Positions 25,400 through 33,819 of a stretch of 52,532 nt of DNA are shown here, piece by piece; the first letter of the stretch is position 1, and each line of letters opens with the position of its first letter. The stretch is from an uncultured Cytophagales bacterium. Its GTDB lineage: Bacteria; Bacteroidota; Bacteroidia; Cytophagales; 172606-1. The DNA lies in contig CADCTQ010000621.1 in NCBI GenBank assembly GCA_902805615.1, positions 1-52,532 of the forward strand. Reading direction: 5' to 3'. The notes under the pieces were generated by a model. The model was not told the origin of the DNA and did no database searches. It saw nothing but the letters and a program-made list of their open reading frames with translations. Both the position numbers and the translations under genes were made by a program.

Positions 25400-25999
25400 C
25401 TAATTTTCAGGCAGTTCGCAGCCGTAGGCGGTGGTGGCGGTTTCGCCGAAGTGGGGGGAAGGCGTGCCGGCCAGCAGGGAGTCAAGGGCCATCTGGGCGA
25501 AGTTGCTGTGGGGCGTGGTGCAGTAGCGGCTTTTGTTGTAGTTGCCCCGGTAGTAAAGTTTCCCGTGCGCATCCACCAAAGCGGCTTGCGGCGTAGCGTA
25601 CACCCCGCAGGCCCGGGCCAGTTGCTTCCCCCCGTCGGCCACCACGGGCATGGGCAGGTCGTACTCCCGGCGGATCTGCCCGGTGCGGGCCCCGAAGCGT
25701 CCGGGCACCACGGCCAGGAAAGAAACGGCTTTTTCGTAGTGTTTCGCCAACCTTTTCACGTGCTTCAGGTTGAACCGCGAACAGGGGCAATCCGGGTTGA
25801 AAAAATGCAGCAGCACCGGTTTGGGGGCCGTACCGGCCGGTGCGGGGACCACCACCCGCTGGCCCGGCCGCACCGACACGTAGTGCGCCGGCACGGGGGT
25901 AGGACGTACGTATTGCAATTCCTGCTGCCAGAAGACGGCGGCAATGCCGCATGCAATCAAAATCAGGGCGGCAACGGCCAGCCAGTGGTTGGGTTTCAA
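25400..25999 (-). CDS. membrane-anchored thioredoxin-fold protein with CPC motif
   Basis: This 199-residue protein has an N-terminal anchor (residues 7-23, LAVAALILIACGIAAVF) and a thioredoxin-like domain exposed outside the cytoplasm. The active-site region reads HFFNPDCPCSRFN with Cys71 and Cys73, a CxC in place of the usual CxxC. VVADGGKQLARACGVYATPQ supplies the cis-Pro loop (TPQ), and ALVDAHGKLYYRGNYN follows. It could be a periplasmic disulfide reductase or peroxiredoxin-like protein; it resembles redoxins grouped under DUF6436, but that name is tentative. The divergent neighbour is an acyl-CoA dehydrogenase gene. Confidence 0.8.
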   Translation of the reverse strand: MKPNHWLAVAALILIACGIAAVFWQQELQYVRPTPVPAHYVSVRPGQRVVVPAPAGTAPKPVLLHFFNPDCPCSRFNLKHVKRLAKHYEKAVSFLAVVPGRFGARTGQIRREYDLPMPVVADGGKQLARACGVYATPQAALVDAHGKLYYRGNYNKSRYCTTPHSNFAQMALDSLLAGTPSPHFGETATTAYGCELPEN

Positions 26000-26154
26000 G
26001 CAGTGTGGAAGTAGTGAGCGGGTAAAGCCGGACCGGCACCGGGGGCCGCATCCAAAAAGTAACCCAAAAGTAACCCCGTTCGCCGCGCCATAAACGGGCG
26101 GATTGGCTCGTTTTGTAGAAGATGTAATGTTTCAAAAAGAAAACCCGCTTTCCC

Positions 26155-27363
26155 ATGCGCAACCCGTTTACCACGCCCCGCCTGCAAACCCTGCTGCCCG
26201 CCATCCGCCAGTTCGTCGAACGGGAAATCCTCCCGCTGGAAGCCCCCTTCCTCAACGGCCCGTTCAGCCGCGTGGAACCGCTCCTGCGGGAAAGGCGGGA
26301 AGCGGTAAAACGACTCGGCTGGTGGGCCCCCCACCTGCCCGAAGCGGAAGGCGGCCTGGGCCTCTCCCTCACCGAGTTTGCGCAGGTCAGCGAGGAACTG
26401 GGCAAGACGCCCATCGGGCACTACGTGTTCAACTGCCAGGCGCCCGACATCGGCAACATGGAACTGCTGCACAAGTTCGGCACCGAAAGCCAGCAGCGGC
26501 AGTTTTTGCATCCCCTCACTGAAGGCCGCATTCGTTCGTGCTTCTCGATGACGGAGCCCGACCTGGCGGGGTCCAACCCGGTGCTGCTGCGCACCACGGC
26601 CGTGCGGGACGGCGACGGGTACGTGATCAACGGGCACAAGTGGTTCACGACGGCCGCCGACGGGGCCGCTTTTGCCATCGTCATGGCCGTCACCAACCCC
26701 GACCACCCCAATCCCTACGCCCGGGCCAGCATGCTCATCGTGCCCACCGCTACGCCCGGCTTCCGGCTGGTGCGCAACATCCCGATCATGGGCGAGGCCG
26801 GCGACGGCTACAACAGCCACGCCGAAATCCGCTACGAACACTGCCGGGTGCCGGCCGCCTACCTGCTCGGTCCCGAAGGGGGCGGTTTCAAGCTGGCCCA
26901 GGAACGGCTCGGCCCGGGCCGCATTCACCACTGCATGCGCTGGATCGGCATCTGCGAAAGGGCGTTCGACATGATGTGCGGGCGGGCCGCCTCCCGGCAG
27001 GTGGCCCCCGGCGAGTACCTGGGGCACCGGCAGACGGTGCAGGGGTGGATTGCCGAAAGCCGCGCGGGCATCAACGCCGCCCGGCTCATGGTGCTGCACA
27101 CGGCGCAGGGCATGGAACGCGACGGCCAGGAAGCCGTGCGCGACGAGGTGTCTACCATCAAATTCTTCGTCGCCAACGTGCTGCAAACGGTGGTGGACCG
27201 GGCCATCCAGGTGCACGGGGCGCTGGGCCTCACCGACGACACGGTGCTCTCGTTCTGGTACCGCCACGAACGCGGCGCCCGCATCTACGACGGCCCCGAC
27301 GAGGTGCACAAGTCGGTGCTGGCCCGCCGCATCCTCAAGGGGTACGGGCTGGATGTGAGGTAA
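26155..27363 (+). CDS. acyl-CoA dehydrogenase family protein (ACAD10/11-type)
   Basis: This 402-residue flavoenzyme oxidises or processes acyl-CoA thioesters. The pattern is complete: GLSLTEFAQVSEELG, CFSMTEPDLAGSNP, INGHKWFTTAADGAAFAIVM, GPGRIHHCMRWIGICERAFD, QVHGALGLTDDTVLSFWYRH and IYDGPDEVHKSVLARRIL. The GRIHHCMRWIG and DGPDEVH segments resemble the bacterial relatives of human ACAD10/ACAD11. In those human proteins the dehydrogenase is fused to an aminoglycoside-phosphotransferase-like kinase, and they act on 4-hydroxyacyl-CoAs. A separate kinase of that type is encoded at 38992-40044, beyond two SusCD pairs. Confidence 0.92.
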   Translation: MRNPFTTPRLQTLLPAIRQFVEREILPLEAPFLNGPFSRVEPLLRERREAVKRLGWWAPHLPEAEGGLGLSLTEFAQVSEELGKTPIGHYVFNCQAPDIGNMELLHKFGTESQQRQFLHPLTEGRIRSCFSMTEPDLAGSNPVLLRTTAVRDGDGYVINGHKWFTTAADGAAFAIVMAVTNPDHPNPYARASMLIVPTATPGFRLVRNIPIMGEAGDGYNSHAEIRYEHCRVPAAYLLGPEGGGFKLAQERLGPGRIHHCMRWIGICERAFDMMCGRAASRQVAPGEYLGHRQTVQGWIAESRAGINAARLMVLHTAQGMERDGQEAVRDEVSTIKFFVANVLQTVVDRAIQVHGALGLTDDTVLSFWYRHERGARIYDGPDEVHKSVLARRILKGYGLDVR

Positions 27364-27397
27364 GGGGAATGGGTATTCGGTACTGAGAATTGGGGTA

Positions 27398-27578
27398 TTG
27401 AAGGATCGCGACAGAGACGCAAAGGGCGCAAAGAAATACGCGTACGCCTTGCGGTCCTTGCGTCTCCTTTGCGCCCCCATTACGATCTTGGCGGTTCAAT
27501 TCTTCTGGTCTCCGGTCTCCGGTCTCCCTTCCTCCCGTCTCCCCTTTTCTCCGGGTACCTCCGTGTCTCCGTGGTAAA
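27398..27578. repeat. composite repeat: family A copy A6, E arm, family D arm
   Basis: A diverged family A palindrome (27398-27502, centre ACGCGT, arms around AGACGCAAAGGGCGCAAAG and CTCCTTTGCGCCC) is followed by CTGGTCTCCGGTCTCCGGTC (27505-27524, family E). A CTCCGTGTCTCCGTGGTAAA arm (family D) then reaches the stop codon of the lipoprotein gene. It fills the convergent gap. Confidence 0.78.
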
Positions 27579-28118
27579 CTACAGATCAGCCGTAACGCCG
27601 AAGGTCATTTTGGCCGTTACGTGGGTGTCCTGGAAGACGGCCTGGCGGGTCACTACCTCGGTGCGCACCTGGAAGCTTTCGCGCTTCACGTAGGCGTCCA
27701 TCTTTTCGCCCGTCACGTCCAGGGAGAGCGTACTTCCGACGTCCGTGGGGATATTCTCCTTCGAGGCCAGCAGTTTCTCCTCCACCCCGGGGGCCGAAAT
27801 GTAGAGCCGCACCGCTTTCACGGGGGCAAAGGTGGCGTTGGCCGGGCCCGTGATCGAGAGCACCAGCGACTCGAGCCGGATGTCTTTGACCTTGTTGACG
27901 TCAGTGTTGTTGTTTTTGAACGTCTGGCTGGCGTTGGTGGTCACGTCGGGCGTCGGCAGCAATACGGGCGCATTCAACCCGATGGCCGAGGGCACGGTAA
28001 AGCTGGTTTCGTTGCTGATCTTGAAGCGGAGCAGGTCTTCTACTTTTTGGCAGGCGGCCAGGCCGGCCAGCAGCATCAGGGCGGCAAAGGCGCCCAGGCG
28101 GAAGAATCGTTTTTGCAT
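27579..28118 (-). CDS. lipoprotein of unknown function
   Basis: This 179-residue protein has a lipoprotein signal (ALMLLAGLAACQK, Cys23) and a beta-rich mature part with many Thr, Val and Asn residues (FKISNETSFTVPSAIGLN, LESLVLSITGPANATFAPVK, VRLYISAPGVEEKLLASKEN). This suggests a small beta-sandwich on the outer-membrane surface or periplasmic face. No family is recognised. It lies downstream of the SusD terminator and so is probably a separate transcript, though SusCD loci often include such surface lipoproteins. Confidence 0.78.
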   Translation of the reverse strand: MQKRFFRLGAFAALMLLAGLAACQKVEDLLRFKISNETSFTVPSAIGLNAPVLLPTPDVTTNASQTFKNNNTDVNKVKDIRLESLVLSITGPANATFAPVKAVRLYISAPGVEEKLLASKENIPTDVGSTLSLDVTGEKMDAYVKRESFQVRTEVVTRQAVFQDTHVTAKMTFGVTADL

Positions 28119-28212
28119 GAGTTGATGATTTAGCGTTTAGCGGCCGTAAAATACCCATCCTTCCCCTGCTTCGCCCGGTTGCCCCGCCGCGGCCCCTGCG
28201 CCCGTACGTAAT

Positions 28213-28241
28213 AAAAAAGGCTTCCCTACGTGGGAAGCCCT
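28213..28241 (-). terminator. rho-independent terminator after SusD copy 1
   Basis: GGCTTCCC (28219-28226) pairs with GGGAAGCC (28232-28239). On the minus strand the stem is followed by TTTTTT (28213-28218). The same stem sequence terminates the second SusCD pair at 33745-33773. Confidence 0.85.
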
Positions 28242-28326
28242 TTCCGGTGTTGCATTTCACTCTTAACGTATTACAGATACTGAGAAATGCTGCGCATTGT
28301 CTTTCAACTCATTTTTAAGCCGGGCA

Positions 28327-30093
28327 TCAGTTGTAGCCGGGGTTCTGCTGCAACACGTCCGCGCCGTTCACCTTCGTGTTGACGATTTCCTGCAAGGGGA
28401 TGGGGTAATACTCGTGCTGGCCTTTGATGAACTGGGCGCCGTTCAGGTACGTACGTCTTTGCTGTTCCTTCGTCACGTACGCATTGAGGGTTTCGGCGGC
28501 AATCCCCCAGCGGACCAGGTCGAAGAAACGCGTTCCTTCCATCGCAAATTCGAGCCGGTGTTCGAAACGGACGGCTTTGCGGGCCTGCCCGGCGTCGGCA
28601 AACTGGGGCGCCCCGGCCGGGTACTCCCGGACCAGGTAGTTGGCCGCCGGCCTGCCGTCAATCGTCACGAACCCTGCGGGGTCGGCCGCCCGGTTGCGCA
28701 CCTGGTTGACGTACTCCCGGGCTTTTTCGAGGTTGCCCAGTTCAACTTCGCATTCGGCCGCCCACAGCAGTACGTGGGCGTAGCGCAGGTAACGGTAGTT
28801 GTTGCCGCTCCGCTTGAGGTTGCTGGATACCCCCGAGTTGCGCTTTTCGGGAATGTGCTTTTTGGGGGAGTACGGCCCGGCATACGCCTGGTCGCGAATC
28901 CAGTCGCGGCCCGGGTGCGTGCCCCAGTCCAGGTACGGGATGCCCCGGCGGCCCACGCTCCAGTCGAGCCGGGGGTCAAGGGTGCCGGCGTGCGGCGTGA
29001 AGGCGTCTTTGGAGTTGACGCCCTCGTCGCTGGTGACGTCCGTATTGTTGAAGGTGTCAATCAGGGGCAGGCCGTTCTCATCGGTTTTATGGGCGTTCAC
29101 CAGGTTCTGGGAAGGCTGGTAAAACCCGCAGCAACCGCCCGGACCGCTGTTGTAAGGCCAGGCCAGGTCAAGGCCGGCGTTGCCGCCGCCGTCGGCCGCC
29201 GCCGTCACCGAGTACTGGATCTCAAAGATGGACTCCTTGTTGTTGCGGTTGCCCGGGTCGGCCGACCAGTTGTCGTGGTACTTGACCCCGCTGAGCGTGT
29301 ACCGGCCACTGGCGATGATCTGATCAAGGTATCCTTTGGCCTTGTTGATGTTTTCCAGCCGGGCCGCGCCGGTTTTAACGTCAAACGCCTGGAACATGTA
29401 ACACTTGGCCAGCATCCCCATGGCCGCGTACTTGGTGGGACGGCCCGCGAAGCCGGGCTGCGTTGCGGGGAGTACCCGCATGGCCTCTTCGAAATCCTTG
29501 ATGATCAGGGGCCACGCGTCTTCGGTATTCGATATTTTCACGCTGGCGGGCTCCGTGGTACTGTAGGTCACCTCGTCGTAATACGGGACGTTGTTCCACA
29601 TTTTCTTGGCCTCGAAGTGATAAAAGCCCCGCAGGAACCGGGCTTCGGCGGTGATCTGGGCCACCCGGTCGTCGGGCACGTCGGTTGCTTTCGCCAGGAA
29701 CTGCAACACCTGGTTGGTGCGGGCCACCCCGTTGTACAAAGCGCCCCACTTGCCGCGCACGTGGCTGTTGGTGGTGAGCCACTGGTAGGTTTCGATGAAA
29801 GTCTGTTCGGGCTGATCCCCGGCGTCGGTACCCTTGTAGGCATCGTCGGAAGGAATGTCGCCGAACACCCAGGCGTGCATCGAGCCATGCCATTCGGGGC
29901 CTTGCACCGGCACGCCGTCGAGGGCGCCGTAAGCCCCCACCAGCAGGCCTTCCACGCCGGAAGCATTTTGCAGGACGGAAGAAGCGTATTGTCCTTTGGG
30001 CACCCGTTCGAGGAATTTATCGCCGCAGGCCTGCGTGAAGAGCAGCCCCGGCACCAGCAGGGCCGCCGTAATCCATCTATTGCTATTGCGCAT
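28327..30093 (-). CDS. RagB/SusD family nutrient uptake outer membrane lipoprotein (copy 1)
   Basis: This 588-residue SusD-type protein forms the surface lid of a TonB-dependent transporter and binds the nutrient. A lipobox (LLFTQACGDKFLERVPKG) is followed by the SusD pattern: ASGVEGLLVGAYGALDG, WGALYNGVARTNQVLQFL, ITAEARFLRGFYHFEAKKMW, NVPYYDE and, near the end, YRYLRYAHVLLWAAECEVEL, then AREYVNQVRNRA and HRLEFAMEGTRFFDLVRWG. It starts 41 nt after the SusC gene that precedes it in transcription. No hydrolase gene neighbours the pair, so the ligand cannot be guessed. Confidence 0.95.
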   Translation of the reverse strand: MRNSNRWITAALLVPGLLFTQACGDKFLERVPKGQYASSVLQNASGVEGLLVGAYGALDGVPVQGPEWHGSMHAWVFGDIPSDDAYKGTDAGDQPEQTFIETYQWLTTNSHVRGKWGALYNGVARTNQVLQFLAKATDVPDDRVAQITAEARFLRGFYHFEAKKMWNNVPYYDEVTYSTTEPASVKISNTEDAWPLIIKDFEEAMRVLPATQPGFAGRPTKYAAMGMLAKCYMFQAFDVKTGAARLENINKAKGYLDQIIASGRYTLSGVKYHDNWSADPGNRNNKESIFEIQYSVTAAADGGGNAGLDLAWPYNSGPGGCCGFYQPSQNLVNAHKTDENGLPLIDTFNNTDVTSDEGVNSKDAFTPHAGTLDPRLDWSVGRRGIPYLDWGTHPGRDWIRDQAYAGPYSPKKHIPEKRNSGVSSNLKRSGNNYRYLRYAHVLLWAAECEVELGNLEKAREYVNQVRNRAADPAGFVTIDGRPAANYLVREYPAGAPQFADAGQARKAVRFEHRLEFAMEGTRFFDLVRWGIAAETLNAYVTKEQQRRTYLNGAQFIKGQHEYYPIPLQEIVNTKVNGADVLQQNPGYN

Positions 30094-30134
30094 ATGTCGT
30101 GTGATTGGAAGGTAGAAGTGTGGTGATGAAGAGA

Positions 30135-33100
30135 TTAGAATCCTAAGCTGAACCCGAACAGGTATATTCTGGAAGTAGGCGTAATGGCTTCGTCCACCCC
30201 GAGCTGGTTGTCGTTGTTGCTTCGCAGCTGCATTTCGGGGTCCAGGCCCGTGTACTTGGTAATGGTGAACAGGTTCTGCGCCTGGGCGTATACCCGCAGG
30301 TTGCCCATCCCGAGCTTTGAAACGATCGTCTGGGGCAGGCTGTAGGCCAGTTGCAGGTTCTTGAGCCGGGCGTACGAGCCTTTTTCGATGAAATAGGTGG
30401 ACGGCTGGCTGCTCACTGCATCCTTCTCGTTGAGAATGGGCAGTTTGGCGTCGCGGTTGGCCGGCGTCCAGGAATCGTACAGCACGCGCTGGTCGCGGTT
30501 GCCCTGGAAGGTGTTGAAGTCGGTCCAGTAGCGCACGTAGTTGAACACGTCGTTGCCCGAAACGCCTTGCAGGAAGGCGGTAAGTTCCAGCCCTTTGTAG
30601 CCCAGGCTGAGGTTCACGCCGTAGTTGAACTTGGGCTGCGGGTTGCCGATGAACGTCTGGTCGTCGGCATTGATGCGGCCGTCCCCGTTCACGTCGCGGT
30701 ACTTGAACCGGCCCACGCCTTTGCGGGGCTCCCGCACGCCGTCGCCGTCCAGGTCGGTGTACACCACCGCGTCGTAGTAGCCCGGGTAGGCCACGCCGTC
30801 CACTTTTCCATCCGTTTCGTCGGTGGGTTCCTGCACGATGCCGTCCACGATGTAGCCGAAGTAGGAGGCAATCGGGTAGCCCTTCTGCGAACGGGTCACG
30901 GCCGGGATGCGCAGGCCGAAGCCGGTGATGAACGCCGCGTCGTTGAGCGGGTCAATCACGGTGACCTCGTTGCCGTACTGCGAGAAGATCAGGCCCAGGT
31001 TGAAGTCAACCGCGTTCATGACCCGGTCGCGGTAGTTGATGCTCAGGTCCACCCCTTTGTTGCGCACGCCGGCCGCGTTGAAGAACGGGTTTTCGGCGTT
31101 GCCCAGGGCCAGCGGCTGGGCGATCTGCAGCAGTACGTCGTCGGTCTGCCGGGTGTACCAGTCAAAGTTCACTTCCACCTTGTTGTTCCACAGGCCCAGG
31201 TCGAAGCCGGCGTTGATGGAGGTAGTGGTTTCCCACCTGCCCGCCGGGTTGCCGAACTTGCGCAGGGAGTAAGCCACGTCGTAGGCGTTGGCCAGGCCCT
31301 GCACGCTGTAACCACCCCGGTAGATGTCGGGGTTATAGAATTCGAAAGAGTTGTAGTCGTTGATGCCGTCCTGGTTCCCCGTCTGCCCCCAGCCGGCCCG
31401 CAGTTTGAGGTCGCTCAGCCAGGTCAGGTTTTCCATGAAGCGCTCGTCGGACAAGCGCCACCCCACGCTGACGGCCGGGAAGGTCGCCCAGCGTTCGGCC
31501 GCCAGGAAGCGGGAAGAGGCGTCGCGGCGCAGCGTGGCCGAGAACAGGTACTTGCCCAGCAGCGAGTAGTTGAGTTGCCCGAAGTAGGAGAACAACGCGT
31601 TGTCGTTGCGGATCGAGTTGCTCACGCTTTGGAACGTCGGGCTGGCCGCGTCAATCAGCCGCAGGTAATCGGGGAACTGGGCCGCCGTACCCGGCACCAC
31701 GTAGCGGTCGCGGGAGCCGCCCTGGTTTTCGCCGTACTGCCGGATGGCCTCGGCGCCCACCGTCGCGTTGATGTCGTGCACCTCGTTGAGATTCAGCTTG
31801 TAATTGAGCGTGTTGGTCCAGGTCCAGCTGTTGCGGTAGTTGAAGTCGGCCGAGTAGCTGTAGAAACGGCCGGCCTCGGAGCTTTCCCAGTCGGGGGTGT
31901 TGGCGTACCGGCCGCGGCCGATGGTGCCGTCCACGCCGAAGCTGGTGCGGGCCGTGAGCCCCTTCAGCAGGTCCAGTTCCGTGTACACGTTCCCGAAGAT
32001 GCGCACGTCCTGGTAGCCGTTGTCCTTGTTGCGGTAGAGGCGGGCCAGCGGGTTGCGGGCGTTGCCCAGGTTGTTGCCCAGCGTACCGGCCCAGTTGCCC
32101 TGAATGTCGTACACGGGCACGATGGGCTGCATGCGCAGGGCGAAGGATACCTCGTTGCTTTCGTTCTGGTCGCCGTAGTTGCCCGTCCGCCTGGCGTACA
32201 ATACCTGCAGGTTCTCCCCGATGCGGAGGCGCTTTTTAATGGTAAAGTCGGTATTGGCCCGCACGGTGAACCGCTCGAAGCCGTTGTAGCGGATGATGCC
32301 CTGCTGGTTGAAATAGCCCGCCGAGAACGCGTACCGGGAGCCTTCGGTACCGCCCGAAACGCCCAGCTGGTAGTTCTGCATGGGGGCGGGGTCAAATACT
32401 TCGTCAAGCCAGTTGGTGCCTTCCTTGTTGGCCCTGGTAATTTGGAATACGTCGCGGCCGAAAGCGGGGTTGTTGCCGCCGTCGGGCAGGTAGCGTACGT
32501 AGCCGTATCTGGAGGGATCAACCTGCGGATTGGGCGTACCGTCCGGAAGCGTTGCAGAAGCGCCGCTGGGGACGATGTAATCCGGAATGACCGGGGTTGG
32601 ACCATTGCCGTACTGCCCGTGGGAAGGGTTGCCCGTCTTGGGGTCTACCACGTTGGCGTTGAGCTTGCTCTGCCACAGGTACTCGCCGTACTCCTGCGTG
32701 TTGAGCAGGTCGAGCAGTTTGCCCGGCCGCTGCGTCCCGTAGTAGGCGTCGAAAGTGAATTTGGGCACCCCGCTCTTGCCCTTCTTGGTGGTGATGATCA
32801 CCACCCCGTTGCCGGCCCGGGCGCCGTAGATGGAGGCCGACGTCGCATCTTTCAGGATCTGGATGGACTCGATGTCGTTCTGGTTGAAGTTGGCCAGGTT
32901 GTCTTTGGTGGGCACCCCGTCAATCACGTACAGCGGGTCGTTGTTGCTCAGCGTGCCGATGCCCCGGATGCGGACGTTGGCCCCCTGGCCCGGTACGTTG
33001 CTGTTGAGTACCATTACGCCCGCGGCCCGGCCCTGCAATTGCTGCTGCACGCTGGTGGCGGCTACGGCCAGCAGGTCCTTGGGCGAAACCACGGCTACGG

Positions 33101-33572
33101 CGCTGGTAATGTCTTTCTTCTGCTGGGTGGTGTACCCGGTCACCACTACTTCTTCCAGCGCCTTCACGTCGGGTGCCAGCCGCACGTCCACGGTGCTGCG
33201 GGTGCCCACGGGCGTTTCCTGGGCGGTGTACCCAATGAAACTGAACACCAGGATGGCGTCGTTGCCGGGCACGGAAACGCTGTACCCGCCGCTGCCGTCG
33301 GTGATGGCCCCGGTGGTGGTCCCTTTTACCAGCACGTTTACCCCGGGGATTCCGCCCCCGTCGTCCTGGGAGGTCACTCGGCCCGTCACGGTGCGGGACT
33401 GCGCGAGGGCGGCCGTACCGGCAACCAGCAACAGCGCCGCCACGCACGTGGCGCTTCGTAATGCGCGTAGCAAAGCCGGACGCACCGGGGCCGGCTTCTT
33501 CAAACGGGCCAGGCCGCGAACGGACGCATCCTTCGACGGCTGACCCTCCTGCAGGGTGTAGAGGTTCTTCAT
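30135..33572 (-). CDS. SusC/RagA family TonB-linked outer membrane protein (copy 1)
   Basis: This 1145-residue TonB-dependent transporter has a carboxypeptidase-regulatory-like domain (residues 60-140, RTVTGRVTSQDDGGGIPGVN onward). It continues with the TonB-box region ALEEVVVTGYT, the plug (LQGRAAGVMVLNS, VRIRGIGTLSNNDPLYVIDG) and a long barrel ending SRIYLFGFSLGF. The ATG at 33572 starts a 40-residue polar leader before the hydrophobic signal (41-57), longer than normal. The same leader type occurs in copy 2, so the two are paralogues. A TACGTTTG element lies upstream. Confidence 0.95.
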   Translation of the reverse strand: MKNLYTLQEGQPSKDASVRGLARLKKPAPVRPALLRALRSATCVAALLLVAGTAALAQSRTVTGRVTSQDDGGGIPGVNVLVKGTTTGAITDGSGGYSVSVPGNDAILVFSFIGYTAQETPVGTRSTVDVRLAPDVKALEEVVVTGYTTQQKKDITSAVAVVSPKDLLAVAATSVQQQLQGRAAGVMVLNSNVPGQGANVRIRGIGTLSNNDPLYVIDGVPTKDNLANFNQNDIESIQILKDATSASIYGARAGNGVVIITTKKGKSGVPKFTFDAYYGTQRPGKLLDLLNTQEYGEYLWQSKLNANVVDPKTGNPSHGQYGNGPTPVIPDYIVPSGASATLPDGTPNPQVDPSRYGYVRYLPDGGNNPAFGRDVFQITRANKEGTNWLDEVFDPAPMQNYQLGVSGGTEGSRYAFSAGYFNQQGIIRYNGFERFTVRANTDFTIKKRLRIGENLQVLYARRTGNYGDQNESNEVSFALRMQPIVPVYDIQGNWAGTLGNNLGNARNPLARLYRNKDNGYQDVRIFGNVYTELDLLKGLTARTSFGVDGTIGRGRYANTPDWESSEAGRFYSYSADFNYRNSWTWTNTLNYKLNLNEVHDINATVGAEAIRQYGENQGGSRDRYVVPGTAAQFPDYLRLIDAASPTFQSVSNSIRNDNALFSYFGQLNYSLLGKYLFSATLRRDASSRFLAAERWATFPAVSVGWRLSDERFMENLTWLSDLKLRAGWGQTGNQDGINDYNSFEFYNPDIYRGGYSVQGLANAYDVAYSLRKFGNPAGRWETTTSINAGFDLGLWNNKVEVNFDWYTRQTDDVLLQIAQPLALGNAENPFFNAAGVRNKGVDLSINYRDRVMNAVDFNLGLIFSQYGNEVTVIDPLNDAAFITGFGLRIPAVTRSQKGYPIASYFGYIVDGIVQEPTDETDGKVDGVAYPGYYDAVVYTDLDGDGVREPRKGVGRFKYRDVNGDGRINADDQTFIGNPQPKFNYGVNLSLGYKGLELTAFLQGVSGNDVFNYVRYWTDFNTFQGNRDQRVLYDSWTPANRDAKLPILNEKDAVSSQPSTYFIEKGSYARLKNLQLAYSLPQTIVSKLGMGNLRVYAQAQNLFTITKYTGLDPEMQLRSNNDNQLGVDEAITPTSRIYLFGFSLGF

Positions 33573-33638
33573 ACTTGACTGTTTGTTGTTAGGAAATAGA
33601 GATGCTGCTGAAAAGGGAAGGGCAATGGGCAAGCTTTC

Positions 33639-33646
33639 CAAACGTA
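33639..33646 (-). promoter_or_regulatory. candidate -7 element (TACGTTTG) for SusCD pair 1
   Basis: The minus-strand sequence TACGTTTG matches TAnnTTTG exactly, in an AT-rich stretch about 65 bp upstream of the SusC ATG. A TATT/ATTT 19-20 bases upstream is only a weak -33. Confidence 0.45.
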
Positions 33647-33744
33647 TGGTACTATTCTTATAATAAATATAATTTGGAATATGCAATAAAAAAAGAATAT
33701 TCTTTACGTGCAAAAGAAGTTGGCAAAATAATTTTCGGTATAAC

Positions 33745-33773
33745 AAAAAAGGCTTCCCGGGGGGAAGCCTTTT
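33745..33773 (-). terminator. rho-independent terminator after SusD copy 2
   Basis: GGCTTCCC (33751-33758) pairs with GGGAAGCC (33762-33769). T run on the minus strand at 33745-33750. It separates the two SusCD operons. Confidence 0.85.
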
Positions 33774-33819
33774 CAACAGTTGGATTTCGTGCCGGCATTT
33801 CGGCCGGCGGCCCGCCGCG

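Noticed and set aside
30351-33461. Very long open frame on the plus strand opposite SusC copy 1
   Set aside because: GC-rich third codon positions leave antisense frames open; the minus strand encodes a complete SusC with all domains, so the plus frame is a shadow. The same holds for long frames opposite the OstA-like gene, the molybdopterin subunit, SusD genes and the sensor kinase.
33573-33776. Longer SusC copy 1 starting at 33776
   Set aside because: The extra 68 codons run through the terminator hairpin and an AT-rich promoter region; ATG 33572 matches the start of the paralogue.
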